A stretch of DNA of 64,000 nucleotides, taken from contig CP079699.1 of NCBI GenBank assembly GCA_021383565.1, forward strand, positions 1,922,001 to 1,986,000, given 5' to 3'. The position numbers and the translations under genes are program-made. The notes under the pieces are model-generated. The model had not been told where the DNA came from, made no database searches, and worked only from the letters and a program-made list of their open reading frames with translations. Numbering within the stretch: position 1 is the stretch's first letter; each line of letters opens with the position of its first letter. Positions 26,573 to 34,566 of the stretch are shown here, piece after piece. This DNA is from Levilactobacillus brevis (GTDB lineage Bacteria > Bacillota > Bacilli > Lactobacillales > Lactobacillaceae).

Positions 26573-27247
26573 ATGAAAACTATTACCATTGATTTCGTCC
26601 GCCACGGGCAAACCATCTTCAACACGATGGATAAACTCCAAGGTTGGGCAGATTCACCGCTGACGACAAATGGCATCGCAACGGCCGATCAAGTCGGTCA
26701 GTTGCTCAAAGATACCCACTATCAAAGCTACCACGCGTCCGATCTCAAACGAGCGATTGACACGGCGAAACATATCATTCAACCGAACCATTTCCTACAG
26801 GCCGAACCCGAACAACACGAAGATTTTCGTGAAGTCTTCTTCGGTTCCTATGAAGGCCTCGACTTTCATCAAGCCTGGATTGAAGTCGGTGAGCAACAAC
26901 AGCTCGGCTGCCGTACCCAAGCCGAAATCATTCAGAAATACTCATTTGATACCGCACGAGATGCCATGCACGCCGCGGACCCCCGCCATCTTTCAGAAGA
27001 CGGCGTCACGTTCAGCAAGCGGGTCGATCGGGGCATTCAAGAACTACTGAACGAAGCCCACGATGGTGACCGCTTACTGGTCGTCACCCACGGCACCTTG
27101 ATTCGCTCGCTGGTGCTGCGGTATGGCCCGGATTTCGATGCGCTCACCAACTACCCGGCCAACGGTGGCATCACCACCTTAGTCGCCCAAGCAACCGATG
27201 ACCAACACTTTACCGGCCGAGTGACGGTGTACAATCGGTTAAGTTAG
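26573..27247 (+). CDS. Histidine phosphatase family protein (phosphoglycerate-mutase-like)
   Basis: This 224-residue protein has the FVRHGQTIFN catalytic block with the phospho-acceptor histidine, then YHASDLKRAIDTAKHI (second arginine), a glutamate in DFREVFFGSYEG and VVTHGTLIRSLVL with the second histidine. Those are all the pieces of the histidine phosphatase fold. It is the only plus-strand gene in the island and diverges from the dehydrogenase gene. TATAAT at 26533-26538 and AGGAGG precede it. Its stop codon overlaps that of the epimerase gene. The substrate is unknown; a sugar phosphate is likely. Confidence 0.85.
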   Translation: MKTITIDFVRHGQTIFNTMDKLQGWADSPLTTNGIATADQVGQLLKDTHYQSYHASDLKRAIDTAKHIIQPNHFLQAEPEQHEDFREVFFGSYEGLDFHQAWIEVGEQQQLGCRTQAEIIQKYSFDTARDAMHAADPRHLSEDGVTFSKRVDRGIQELLNEAHDGDRLLVVTHGTLIRSLVLRYGPDFDALTNYPANGGITTLVAQATDDQHFTGRVTVYNRLS

Positions 27248-28125
27248 TCTTTAACGTGAATATCGTAAGCCATGGTTTCCGTTTGACCGGCAGCCACATG
27301 GTGGTTACCTTCCTTACTCTTCAGCTCACGCAGATCGCCGGAAACATCTGGTAATCCGTTGAATGGCTCGATGCAGAGGAACGGTGCGTTGGCGCCTTCC
27401 TTGGTCCACAGGGTGACGTAGTCAAAGTCTTGGACGTCCAACGTGATGGACTGACCACTAACTTTAGAACGCAGCGTCACGTGTTCCAAGCCAGGGGCAT
27501 TCAGAATCATCAAACCATCGTCAAACATCGGATAGTTCAAATCAATCACGCCATTTTCATTCTTGACAGGCAAGCTCTTGCCGCTCCGGAATGGATTTGG
27601 CGTTTTTACGATCTCAAAGTGGGTTAAGTCTTGTGGTGCTGGCGTTAAGGCCACTTGGTAATCCGTAAATTGCTCGCCGTCTGAGAATGGCACGTTGAAT
27701 GCTGGATGGGATCCTAAGGAGAAGGATAGATCCTGTGCATCGTGGTTCTCAACCGCAAACTTCAAGTTCAGACCATCGGCTGTCAAGCTGAAGGTTACTT
27801 GTAATTCAAAATCAAACGGATACATTTTTTTAGTGTCGTCAGTCGCACGCGCCGACAGAGTCACTGATGAGTCAGTTTGATTGGCAACGGCAAACGTTAG
27901 CCCGTTGACAAATCCGTGTTGAGGCATCTCGAATTTTTGACCATCAATCAAGTAGCTATCTTCATTTGAACGACCAATTGCCGGGAACAATACCGGCGCA
28001 TGTTTTGGCCAAAGATCGTTATTCCAAATTAAATCACGACCTGTCGTTTGATCCACAAAATGGGTTAACTCGGCGCCAACTTCATTAATCGCAACCCGAA
28101 AGCGACTATTTTGAATGGTGATCAT
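27244..28125 (-). CDS. Aldose 1-epimerase family protein (LacX-like)
   Basis: This 293-residue galactose-mutarotase-fold protein has the block GAELTHFVDQTTGRDLIWN, then SRFRVAINE at the start, a histidine in MPQHGFVN, SLGSHPAFNVP (second histidine) and a late IEPFNGLPD acidic block. It interconverts anomers of a sugar or sugar acid. It follows uxuB by 49 bases in the same direction and is probably co-transcribed, which suggests a uronate or aldose substrate. Its end overlaps the histidine-phosphatase gene by four bases. Confidence 0.83.
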   Translation of the reverse strand: MITIQNSRFRVAINEVGAELTHFVDQTTGRDLIWNNDLWPKHAPVLFPAIGRSNEDSYLIDGQKFEMPQHGFVNGLTFAVANQTDSSVTLSARATDDTKKMYPFDFELQVTFSLTADGLNLKFAVENHDAQDLSFSLGSHPAFNVPFSDGEQFTDYQVALTPAPQDLTHFEIVKTPNPFRSGKSLPVKNENGVIDLNYPMFDDGLMILNAPGLEHVTLRSKVSGQSITLDVQDFDYVTLWTKEGANAPFLCIEPFNGLPDVSGDLRELKSKEGNHHVAAGQTETMAYDIHVKD

Positions 28126-28174
28126 AAACTTCTCACTCCTCGTAAATTCTGCGTGACGATCGACAATTTATTCT

Positions 28175-29803
28175 TTATTTTGCGTGCTTAGCTAAGGCAT
28201 CTTCGATAGTCTTCACGATAGCGCCCTTGCCAGCAATCATTTGACTGAAGTAGTTTTCAACCTTTTCACCCAAACCAACGGCGTATAAGTCTTGGCCGAA
28301 GATTGATGTGTTCGTCAAAACATCCTTCAAGTGAGCGTGCACGTCAGTTGGTTCACCCAACTTAATGTCGCCAACGTACTTCTTCAAGTCATCCATCATT
28401 GGATCTGGACTTGGTTCGAAGGCTTCACCCTCATCGTTAACGGCCATCAGGTAACGGAACCAGCCGGCAATCGTCAATGGAATGAATTCCAGCGTCGAAG
28501 GATCGAAGCCGTCACGGTCAACGTATTGTTTGATCGTTACCCCGTAACGAACTGGAATCTTCTGTGACGTATCGGTAGCAATCCGTTGTGGCGTATCTGG
28601 AATGTATGGGTTAGGCAAACGCTTAGTAACCAATTGGTCGATGAATTCCTTAGGGTTGATAACCTTAGGATCCGTAACAACTGGTAAGCCTTCAACGTAA
28701 CCAATTTGTTTGATCACACCAACTAGGTCTTTGTTTTGTAATTCGTCAGAGATTGACTTGAATTGCAGAACACTCCCAAAGATGGCTAAGGACGTGTGCA
28801 GTGGGTTCAAGCAGGTCGTAACCTTCATTTCATCCGCTTCACCAACCGTTTTGCGATCAGTCATGATCACACCGGCATCTTCAAACTTTGGCCGACCATT
28901 CGGGAAGTTATCTTCAACAACCAAGTAGTGAACCTCTTCAGTGTTGGTAAATGGTGCGATGTTCGTGTGCTTTGGCGTGTGAATAATCGTGTAATCTTCG
29001 AAGCCAGAATCCTTCAACTTAGCACTAACGGCGTCAGATGGGTTTGGCGTAATCCGGTCGATCATGGACAATGGGAAGCTGATCTTCTTGCTGTCTTGTA
29101 AATAGTCTAAGAAGTCTTGACCCACGAAGCCATTTTCTTTCCAGCCCTTGGCAATCGTCAAGACACTGTCCTTTAACTTGTCCCCGTTGTTGGAGAAGTT
29201 ATCGGTACTCATCAACGTTAATGGCGTTGCACCGTTTTGGAAACGACCTAATAATAAGGAAACTAAACCAGCCATATTCCCCTTAGGTGCTTCAGGACCG
29301 GCAGCCAAGTCGGCCTTGGTAATGTCGTTCAAGTCACCGGCAACCGTCTTCAAGTTGTAGCCCTTTTCGGTGATAGAGAAGGAAACCACTTGTAATGAAG
29401 GTGCCTTGAAGATTTCTTGCATCCGTTTCCAATCGGCCTCACGAGCAGGCGTTGCAAAGAGAGCTTCGGTAACTGAGGCAAATAGGTCTTTGTCAAAGTT
29501 TCCGTCGGCCTTCGTGACAACCCGCAAGATCCGGTCATTGAATGGCTTGTAGACGCCATCGACAACTGAATCATCATAAGTATCCGCAACAATAACCCCG
29601 GAGTCCAATTCGCCTTTTTCAATTAAAGTGTTCGCAATGGAGGCGTGGAACGCACGGAACAAGTTCCCCCCACCAAAGTGAACCCAACGTGGGTGTTCAT
29701 TCGTTGCCGTCCGCAACTTGTCTTGATCATAAGTAGGAACCGTAATTCCGGCTGCCGCAAAAGCTGCCTTGTTATTTAAGTAATCATCCGTTAGTTTAAC
29801 CAT
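28175..29803 (-). CDS. uxuB: Fructuronate reductase (mannitol dehydrogenase family)
   Basis: This 542-residue NAD-dependent enzyme reduces D-fructuronate to D-mannonate. It has RWVHFGGGNLFRAFHA (nucleotide-binding start of the long-chain mannitol dehydrogenase family), STDNFSNNGDKL and SMIDRITPNPSD, and a later CLNPLHTSLAIFG block. The start at 29803 follows AAAGGGCGG; 16 extra upstream codons are not used. It is far from uxuA/kdgK but shares operator sites, so it should be part of the same regulon. A LacI-like box, a GntR-like box and a cre-like box lie upstream. Confidence 0.92.
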   Translation of the reverse strand: MVKLTDDYLNNKAAFAAAGITVPTYDQDKLRTATNEHPRWVHFGGGNLFRAFHASIANTLIEKGELDSGVIVADTYDDSVVDGVYKPFNDRILRVVTKADGNFDKDLFASVTEALFATPAREADWKRMQEIFKAPSLQVVSFSITEKGYNLKTVAGDLNDITKADLAAGPEAPKGNMAGLVSLLLGRFQNGATPLTLMSTDNFSNNGDKLKDSVLTIAKGWKENGFVGQDFLDYLQDSKKISFPLSMIDRITPNPSDAVSAKLKDSGFEDYTIIHTPKHTNIAPFTNTEEVHYLVVEDNFPNGRPKFEDAGVIMTDRKTVGEADEMKVTTCLNPLHTSLAIFGSVLQFKSISDELQNKDLVGVIKQIGYVEGLPVVTDPKVINPKEFIDQLVTKRLPNPYIPDTPQRIATDTSQKIPVRYGVTIKQYVDRDGFDPSTLEFIPLTIAGWFRYLMAVNDEGEAFEPSPDPMMDDLKKYVGDIKLGEPTDVHAHLKDVLTNTSIFGQDLYAVGLGEKVENYFSQMIAGKGAIVKTIEDALAKHAK

Positions 29804-29878
29804 CTGAAACCGCCCTTTCGTATTGTCAAAGTATCGAACTGTCAAATTCAACTAATGGTCGAACAATCAGCACCGTCC

Positions 29879-29894
29879 AACTAATATACTAGTA
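29879..29894. promoter_or_regulatory. GntR-like operator, site B (uxuB)
   Basis: Minus-strand TACTAGTATATTAGTT, one base different from the site before the GntR-type regulator gene. Confidence 0.55.
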
Positions 29895-30073
29895 TGACAG
29901 TGTAACCGATTTTATAATACAATATTATCAGAAATTGTCAACCTTTACGCAAGTAGCTTCAACCACGTCTAAGTCGCTGGTACCATGGATTTGCGGGAAA
30001 AAGTAAGGTTTTTTACTTTCTGAAATTTTTTCTCGATCGTCAATATCTAATACATTAGTTATGTACATCAATT

Positions 30074-30089
30074 AAGTTAGCGCTACCAT
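30074..30089. promoter_or_regulatory. cre-like box of uxuB
   Basis: Minus-strand ATGGTAGCGCTAACTT fits cre at 14 of 16 positions, downstream of the predicted start point. Confidence 0.5.
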
Positions 30090-30105
30090 TTCCATGAACA
30101 AAAAA

Positions 30106-30119
30106 TGTTAACGTGAACA
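30106..30119. promoter_or_regulatory. LacI-like uronate operator, site 4 (uxuB)
   Basis: TGTTAACGTGAACA differs by one base from the perfect palindrome at 3454-3467 and shares TGTTAACGTG with sites 1-3. It lies about 10 bases after the predicted transcription start. Confidence 0.65.
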
Positions 30120-30186
30120 TTGCGTACGGTTACAGTATATCACTTGATATGAAATCTTTAAATCCCTAACTTTGACTTCCCGGCAA

Positions 30187-30217
30187 ATAAAAACGCGAAA
30201 GCCTATGCCTTCGCGTT
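30187..30217 (-). terminator. Terminator overlapping the end of the HD gene
   Basis: Minus-strand AACGCGAA pairs with TTCGCGTT and runs into U5. The 5' arm is made from the last sense codons (Asn-Ala-Lys) and the stop codon lies in the loop. Confidence 0.7.
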
Positions 30218-30862
30218 CCATTCTGCTTTGTACTCCGCTAAAAAGTCCAACATGACCTGTTGACGATGTTCGGCCAACTTCTTGGCCGCTGATGTATTCA
30301 TCAAGTCTTTCAAGGTTAAGAGCTTTTCGTAGAAGTGATTGATGATCGTTTCGTTGTTTAGGTTACGATATTCGGCATGCGTCATTTCCGTCCGTGGTTG
30401 AACGGCGGGATCATAAATCTTTTCGCCAAAATGGCCACCGAAGTAGATCGCCCGCGAAATCCCAATTGCGCCAATCGCATCGAGTCGGTCGGCGTCCTGC
30501 ACAATCTTACCTTCCAACGGCAATGGCTTCGCTGTACCGTCTAGGGTCTTGTGGTAGGACATGTTATCCATGATTAAAAAGATCGTGTCAATCTGCGTCG
30601 ACGTGAACGTCTGCTGGGCTAAAAAGTAACGTACTTCTTGGCTAGCCTGTGCCGTATCCGTTACAAGTTTTTCGTCGATAACATCGTGAAGGTAAGCCGC
30701 CGTCACCGTCAGCAGGCGATCGGCTGCTGGGTAGTGCTGAACCAAACGATCAGCAAGACCAACGACACGCTGAATGTGATCAAATCCGTGACCAGTTTCA
30801 TCGTCCCCCATTTTAGCTTGAGAGAACTGCTTGACTGCCGCTAAGATATCTGTTTCTGTCAT
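30203..30862 (-). CDS. HD-domain phosphohydrolase (YedJ-like)
   Basis: This 219-residue metal-dependent phosphohydrolase has GHGFDHIQRVVGLA (first histidine and the aspartate pair), AAYLHDVID (the HD dyad) and IVQDADRLDAIGAIGI (last aspartate). It resembles the YedJ/PA-type HD proteins that act on nucleotides or similar phosphates; the substrate is not known. The ATG at 30862 lies one base after the stop of the TetR-family gene, so the two are translationally coupled. Confidence 0.83.
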   Translation of the reverse strand: MTETDILAAVKQFSQAKMGDDETGHGFDHIQRVVGLADRLVQHYPAADRLLTVTAAYLHDVIDEKLVTDTAQASQEVRYFLAQQTFTSTQIDTIFLIMDNMSYHKTLDGTAKPLPLEGKIVQDADRLDAIGAIGISRAIYFGGHFGEKIYDPAVQPRTEMTHAEYRNLNNETIINHFYEKLLTLKDLMNTSAAKKLAEHRQQVMLDFLAEYKAEWNAKA

Positions 30863-30863
30863 A

Positions 30864-31511
30864 TTAGTTTGCCTGTCCCTTCGTTGTATCTTCATCAATT
30901 TGTGGTGGATCGCCAATGAAACCGTAGAAAAACAGGTGCATCAGCTGATCCGCATAGTGTTTATAGGTTTTCGCGTCACCAATCATCGGATGGCTCGTCG
31001 GCGAACTGAAGTACTGCACATACATGTCTAAGTACATCATCAGTGCTTCATCCGAGAGCATGGGATTAATCATCCCCGCGGCACGACCACGCGCAATCAC
31101 GCTGTCCCAAAACCTTTCTTTACCAGCCTGATAAAGTTGTTGTGCCTCATCGTTGCCAAGAGCCCCGCGCATATCATCACTCACGAATTGATAAAAATCA
31201 TCGGTCATCGAGCCCGCATACCCCGTCTTCGTGGTAATCATGAGCTGAATTAACTCCTGAAATGAATGGGTATGGTCATCGACCATCTTCTGATAGGCCG
31301 CGTACCCATCCGTAATCATGTCGAGTACGACCTGATGGCCCAGTGCTAGCTTGCTATCAAAGTATTTATACAAGGTCACCTGAGAAACATCTGCCTCGGC
31401 CGCCACATCTTTGATATGCGTGACTTTATAGCCATCCCGCATAAACAATTTGGTCGCCGCTTGAAGAATATTCTGGCGTTGCCGCTGCCGCCGCTCTTGA
31501 TTTGTCGCCAT
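30864..31511 (-). CDS. TetR/AcrR-family repressor
   Basis: This 215-residue protein has an N-terminal TetR helix-turn-helix (RQNILQAATKLFMRDGYKVT, then VAAEADVSQVTLYKYFDSK, residues about 13-55) and a variable helical ligand domain. It diverges from a two-gene ABC exporter, and a perfect inverted repeat lies in between, so it most likely represses the exporter and itself. The HD phosphohydrolase follows one base later. Confidence 0.88.
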   Translation of the reverse strand: MATNQERRQRQRQNILQAATKLFMRDGYKVTHIKDVAAEADVSQVTLYKYFDSKLALGHQVVLDMITDGYAAYQKMVDDHTHSFQELIQLMITTKTGYAGSMTDDFYQFVSDDMRGALGNDEAQQLYQAGKERFWDSVIARGRAAGMINPMLSDEALMMYLDMYVQYFSSPTSHPMIGDAKTYKHYADQLMHLFFYGFIGDPPQIDEDTTKGQAN

Positions 31512-31588
31512 CCTGATCTCACCACCTTCGTTTAAAACTCCCGTTGTTTATTTTATCATAACTCTTTTAGGAAGCGTTTTTAACTTTA

Positions 31589-31615
31589 GTGAACTATTTT
31601 GTAAAAATAGTTCAC
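31589..31615. promoter_or_regulatory. TetR-type operator, 12-bp perfect arms
   Basis: GTGAACTATTTT and AAAATAGTTCAC separated by GTA. It lies just upstream of the -35 of the ABC exporter promoter, between the two divergent transcripts. Confidence 0.8.
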
Positions 31616-31622
31616 TTTTCTA

Positions 31623-31651
31623 TTGACTTCCCCCCGTCGAGGGCTTACGAT
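31623..31651 (+). promoter_or_regulatory. Promoter of the ABC exporter
   Basis: -35 TTGACT (31623-31628), 17-bp spacer, -10 TACGAT (31646-31651), the same hexamers as the promoter at 3426-3454. GGAGGG lies 7 bases before the ATG at 31688. Confidence 0.75.
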
Positions 31652-31687
31652 GATAGCGATTTAGATAAGCGTGAGGAGGGATTTTAA

Positions 31688-32587
31688 ATGACAAAAGATC
31701 CGGTATTACAAATTAATCATCTTCAGAAAAAGTTTGGACACTTCCAAGCCTTAAAAAATATTACCTTTAATGTTAACGCAGGCGAAGTTTTTGGTTTCAT
31801 TGGTCCTAACGGCGCTGGCAAATCAACGACCATTCGCGTCCTACTTGGTCTAATTCGGGCAACCGGTGGTGAGGCTACCATCTTTGGTCAAGACGTTTGG
31901 AATGACAGCGTCGCCATTCATCAACGGTTGGCCTACGTACCCGGTGATGTCTACCTCTGGCCCAACCTAACAGGTGGTGAAATCATCGATCTCTTACTCA
32001 AAATGAACGGGACGCATCACTCTCAACGAACCGATGACCTGATCAAACAGTTCGGCCTCGATACCAGTAAGAAGGCGCGCACCTACTCCAAAGGAAATCG
32101 TCAAAAAGTGGCGTTAATTGCCGCCCTTTCCCAAGAGGCTGACTTTTACATCTTTGATGAACCCACTTCCGGCCTCGATCCTCTGAATGAACGCCAATTT
32201 CAGTTGGCGGTATTAGCGCTCAAACGCCGTGGCAAAGCCGTTCTTCTCTCTAGCCACATTCTCTCCGAAGTTGAACGGATGTGTGACCGTATCGCCATTA
32301 TTCGGGAGGGCAGCATTATTGAAACTGGTAGTCTGGCGGAAATGCGCCACCTGACGCGAACCGTCATGAACGTCACGTTGAAGACCCCGGTCGACCTCAC
32401 CCAATTAGCCGGTGTTCACAACGTTGAGGCCGGTCAACACCCGAATGAATGGCAATTCTCGGTTGAGTCTAAGTCACTACCGGCTGTTATGCTGGCACTC
32501 ACTGAACATCATATTATGGCCTTACAAAGTACACCACCAACCCTGGAAGATCTCTTCATGCACTATTACACGACGGAAAAGGAGTGA
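31688..32587 (+). CDS. ABC transporter ATP-binding protein (drug-exporter type)
   Basis: This 299-residue ATPase has Walker A GPNGAGKST, a signature region YSKGNRQKVAL (SKGNRQ in place of LSGGQ, usual in this exporter group), Walker B FYIFDEPTSGLDP and the switch LLSSHILSEVERM. The C-terminal 80 residues are the accessory region seen in CcmA-like exporters. It works with the permease that starts 5 bases after its stop codon. The operon is under the TetR-type repressor. Confidence 0.92.
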   Translation: MTKDPVLQINHLQKKFGHFQALKNITFNVNAGEVFGFIGPNGAGKSTTIRVLLGLIRATGGEATIFGQDVWNDSVAIHQRLAYVPGDVYLWPNLTGGEIIDLLLKMNGTHHSQRTDDLIKQFGLDTSKKARTYSKGNRQKVALIAALSQEADFYIFDEPTSGLDPLNERQFQLAVLALKRRGKAVLLSSHILSEVERMCDRIAIIREGSIIETGSLAEMRHLTRTVMNVTLKTPVDLTQLAGVHNVEAGQHPNEWQFSVESKSLPAVMLALTEHHIMALQSTPPTLEDLFMHYYTTEKE

Positions 32588-32592
32588 GGGAC

Positions 32593-34218
32593 ATGACCTC
32601 TCGTTTTGCCCGCACTGGTCGCTTAACTGGGCTTGCGTTACGCCGCGACCGTTTTCGTATCTTAATCTGGGTTCTGATTCTCGCTGGATTAATGGTGGGC
32701 GTTGCCTTCAAATTTACGGATATCTTCGGTACCCAGCACGAAATAGCAGCAATCAAGGATACACTAAAAAGTCCTGCCATGGTGGCCTTACTCGGCGCCT
32801 TTAAATTCAAGAACGATCCCTCGACCGCCCAAATCTTTTCGACAGAAATGGTGGTCTTCATGGCCATCACACAGATTGTCATGAACTTAATGCTGGGGAT
32901 CCACGCCACCCGTGGCGAAGAAGATCAAGGAATCACGGAACTGGTTCGCTCACGAGCAGTGGGGCAACTTGCCCCGCTCGGTGCCGCCGCGTTGGAGCTT
33001 GTTTTGGTCAACGCCCTAATCGCGATCCTCTACGGCGTGGGTTTAGGTTTTTCTAACATGCACGGGATCACGGTGGCTGGCAACTGGGCCGTGGCACTCG
33101 GACTAGCTGCGGTCAGTCTGGTCTTCGGCCTCTTAGGGTTGGTGACCGCGCAACTGGCCGATCATTCGGCCAGCGCGACCGGTCTTGCTTACATGATCTT
33201 TGGCCTCACCTACATCGTCCGCATGATCACAGATATTCAGAATCCCGACTACACGTGGTGGTCACCTCTAGGATGGGTGGAAAAAATTTCGCCATATTAT
33301 CACCCCAATTGGCTACCACTGCGCCTTTCTCTGGTAACGGCATTTATTCTCTTTGTTCTAGCCGCAGTCATTAATCTCCAGCGGGACCTTAACGCTGGTG
33401 CCCTCGCAACGCGACCCGGTCGTCGCACCGCTTCTAGCTTCCTACGTGGGCCAGCCTCTCTACTCTGGCGACGTGAACATAATGTGATTATCGGTTGGAT
33501 TATCGGGTTAGCCGTTCTCGCGATGACCTACGGCAGTATCTACAACAGCGTCGGAAATATGCTAAAAACCAATCCAACGATGCAACAGGTCTTCGGCTCC
33601 AACGTCTTACATGAAGCCAACCACGCCATGCTGGTGAGCTTTACATCTACCTTAGTGATTCTCATGGCAGCATTGGCGGCCATCCCTGGTATTCAAATTA
33701 TCTACAAACTTTACTCTGATGAAACCAACGGCTGGCTAGAATCACTCTACGCGCGGCCCCTGTCACGGACTCACCTGTTCTTTGGTTACATCTGCACGGG
33801 CCTATTCAGTAGCCTAGTCGCCTTTGGCGTTGCGATTAGCAGTCTGATCTTAGTGGGAAATGCCACGTTGCGTCATCCCCACGATGGCCTCACAACCTTT
33901 GAATTCTGGCAATCCATCTGGGGACAGCTACCAGCCGTCCTGGTCTTTATCGGCATTGCCGCCGCGATTATCGGTTGGTGGCCGAAAATTAGAAGTCTCA
34001 ACTGGGTATACTTGGGAATTGGCTTTATCTCGATTTACATGGGCGGCATGTTAAAGCTTCCTGCGTGGGCGCAACATCTTTCTCCGCTCGGCTGGATGAA
34101 TAAGGTCCCAACGCACAGTGTTGAGTGGACCAATTTCAGTTGGATGCTCGCCTTAGCGGTGGGGCTCATTCTACTGGGATGGTGGGGCTATCAGCGACGG
34201 GACCTGCATATGAGTTAA
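32593..34218 (+). CDS. ABC exporter permease (two-module ABC-2 type)
   Basis: This 541-residue membrane protein has two similar halves of about six segments each, a long form resembling TnrB-like antibiotic-export permeases. AAGGAG lies 8 bases before the ATG at 32593, better than an upstream GTG at 32584 that would overlap the ATPase gene. Conserved charged patches LGIHATRGEEDQGITELVRSRA (after the second segment) and DETNGWLESLYARPLSRT are typical of this group. It forms the membrane part of the exporter; the substrate is unknown. Confidence 0.85.
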   Translation: MTSRFARTGRLTGLALRRDRFRILIWVLILAGLMVGVAFKFTDIFGTQHEIAAIKDTLKSPAMVALLGAFKFKNDPSTAQIFSTEMVVFMAITQIVMNLMLGIHATRGEEDQGITELVRSRAVGQLAPLGAAALELVLVNALIAILYGVGLGFSNMHGITVAGNWAVALGLAAVSLVFGLLGLVTAQLADHSASATGLAYMIFGLTYIVRMITDIQNPDYTWWSPLGWVEKISPYYHPNWLPLRLSLVTAFILFVLAAVINLQRDLNAGALATRPGRRTASSFLRGPASLLWRREHNVIIGWIIGLAVLAMTYGSIYNSVGNMLKTNPTMQQVFGSNVLHEANHAMLVSFTSTLVILMAALAAIPGIQIIYKLYSDETNGWLESLYARPLSRTHLFFGYICTGLFSSLVAFGVAISSLILVGNATLRHPHDGLTTFEFWQSIWGQLPAVLVFIGIAAAIIGWWPKIRSLNWVYLGIGFISIYMGGMLKLPAWAQHLSPLGWMNKVPTHSVEWTNFSWMLALAVGLILLGWWGYQRRDLHMS

Positions 34219-34228
34219 CCTTTCAACG

Positions 34229-34259
34229 AAACGGCATTCCCTGTGAATGCTGTTTTTTT
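34229..34259 (+). terminator. Terminator of the ABC exporter operon
   Basis: AACGGCATTC pairs with GAATGCTGTT around 5 bases and runs into T7. Between here and the next terminator (34531) I see only AT-rich non-coding sequence. Confidence 0.8.
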
Positions 34260-34530
34260 ATTTTTGTAGACTCAGCATACGGGGATTTTAGTCAAACTGC
34301 AAGTGTTAACTATTGATAATATTATTCATATTTTAAAATTATCAAACTTGTTGCTTGATCCTAACATTTTTCGACTAATTCATTTCTAGGCACGACCGCT
34401 AAACCGCCAAATAGAATAATCAAATTGTTGTCGTATTTTGTATGGCAATCCGTTATGCTATGAATACCGACAAAGCTTCGTAATTTTTCCAGCTTTCGGT
34501 GAGCTATCATGTCTATTTTTAACGCATCAC

Positions 34531-34558
34531 AAAAGGACCCGCCAATCGACGCGTCCTT
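34531..34558 (-). terminator. Terminator of ackA
   Basis: Minus-strand AAGGACGCG pairs with CGGGTCCTTTT, starting nine bases after the ackA stop. Confidence 0.7.
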
Positions 34559-34566
34559 CCTGTACC

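Larger units (their letters stand above)
29804..30186. other. Regulatory region of uxuB
   Basis: Reading toward uxuB: promoter (-35 TTTAAA near 30162-30157, -10 TATACT 30139-30134), LacI-like box 30106-30119, cre-like 30074-30089, a hairpin with AAAGTAA/TTACTTT arms near 29996-30026, then a GntR-like box 29879-29894. The predicted leader is about 320 bases. I see no gene here. Confidence 0.5.
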
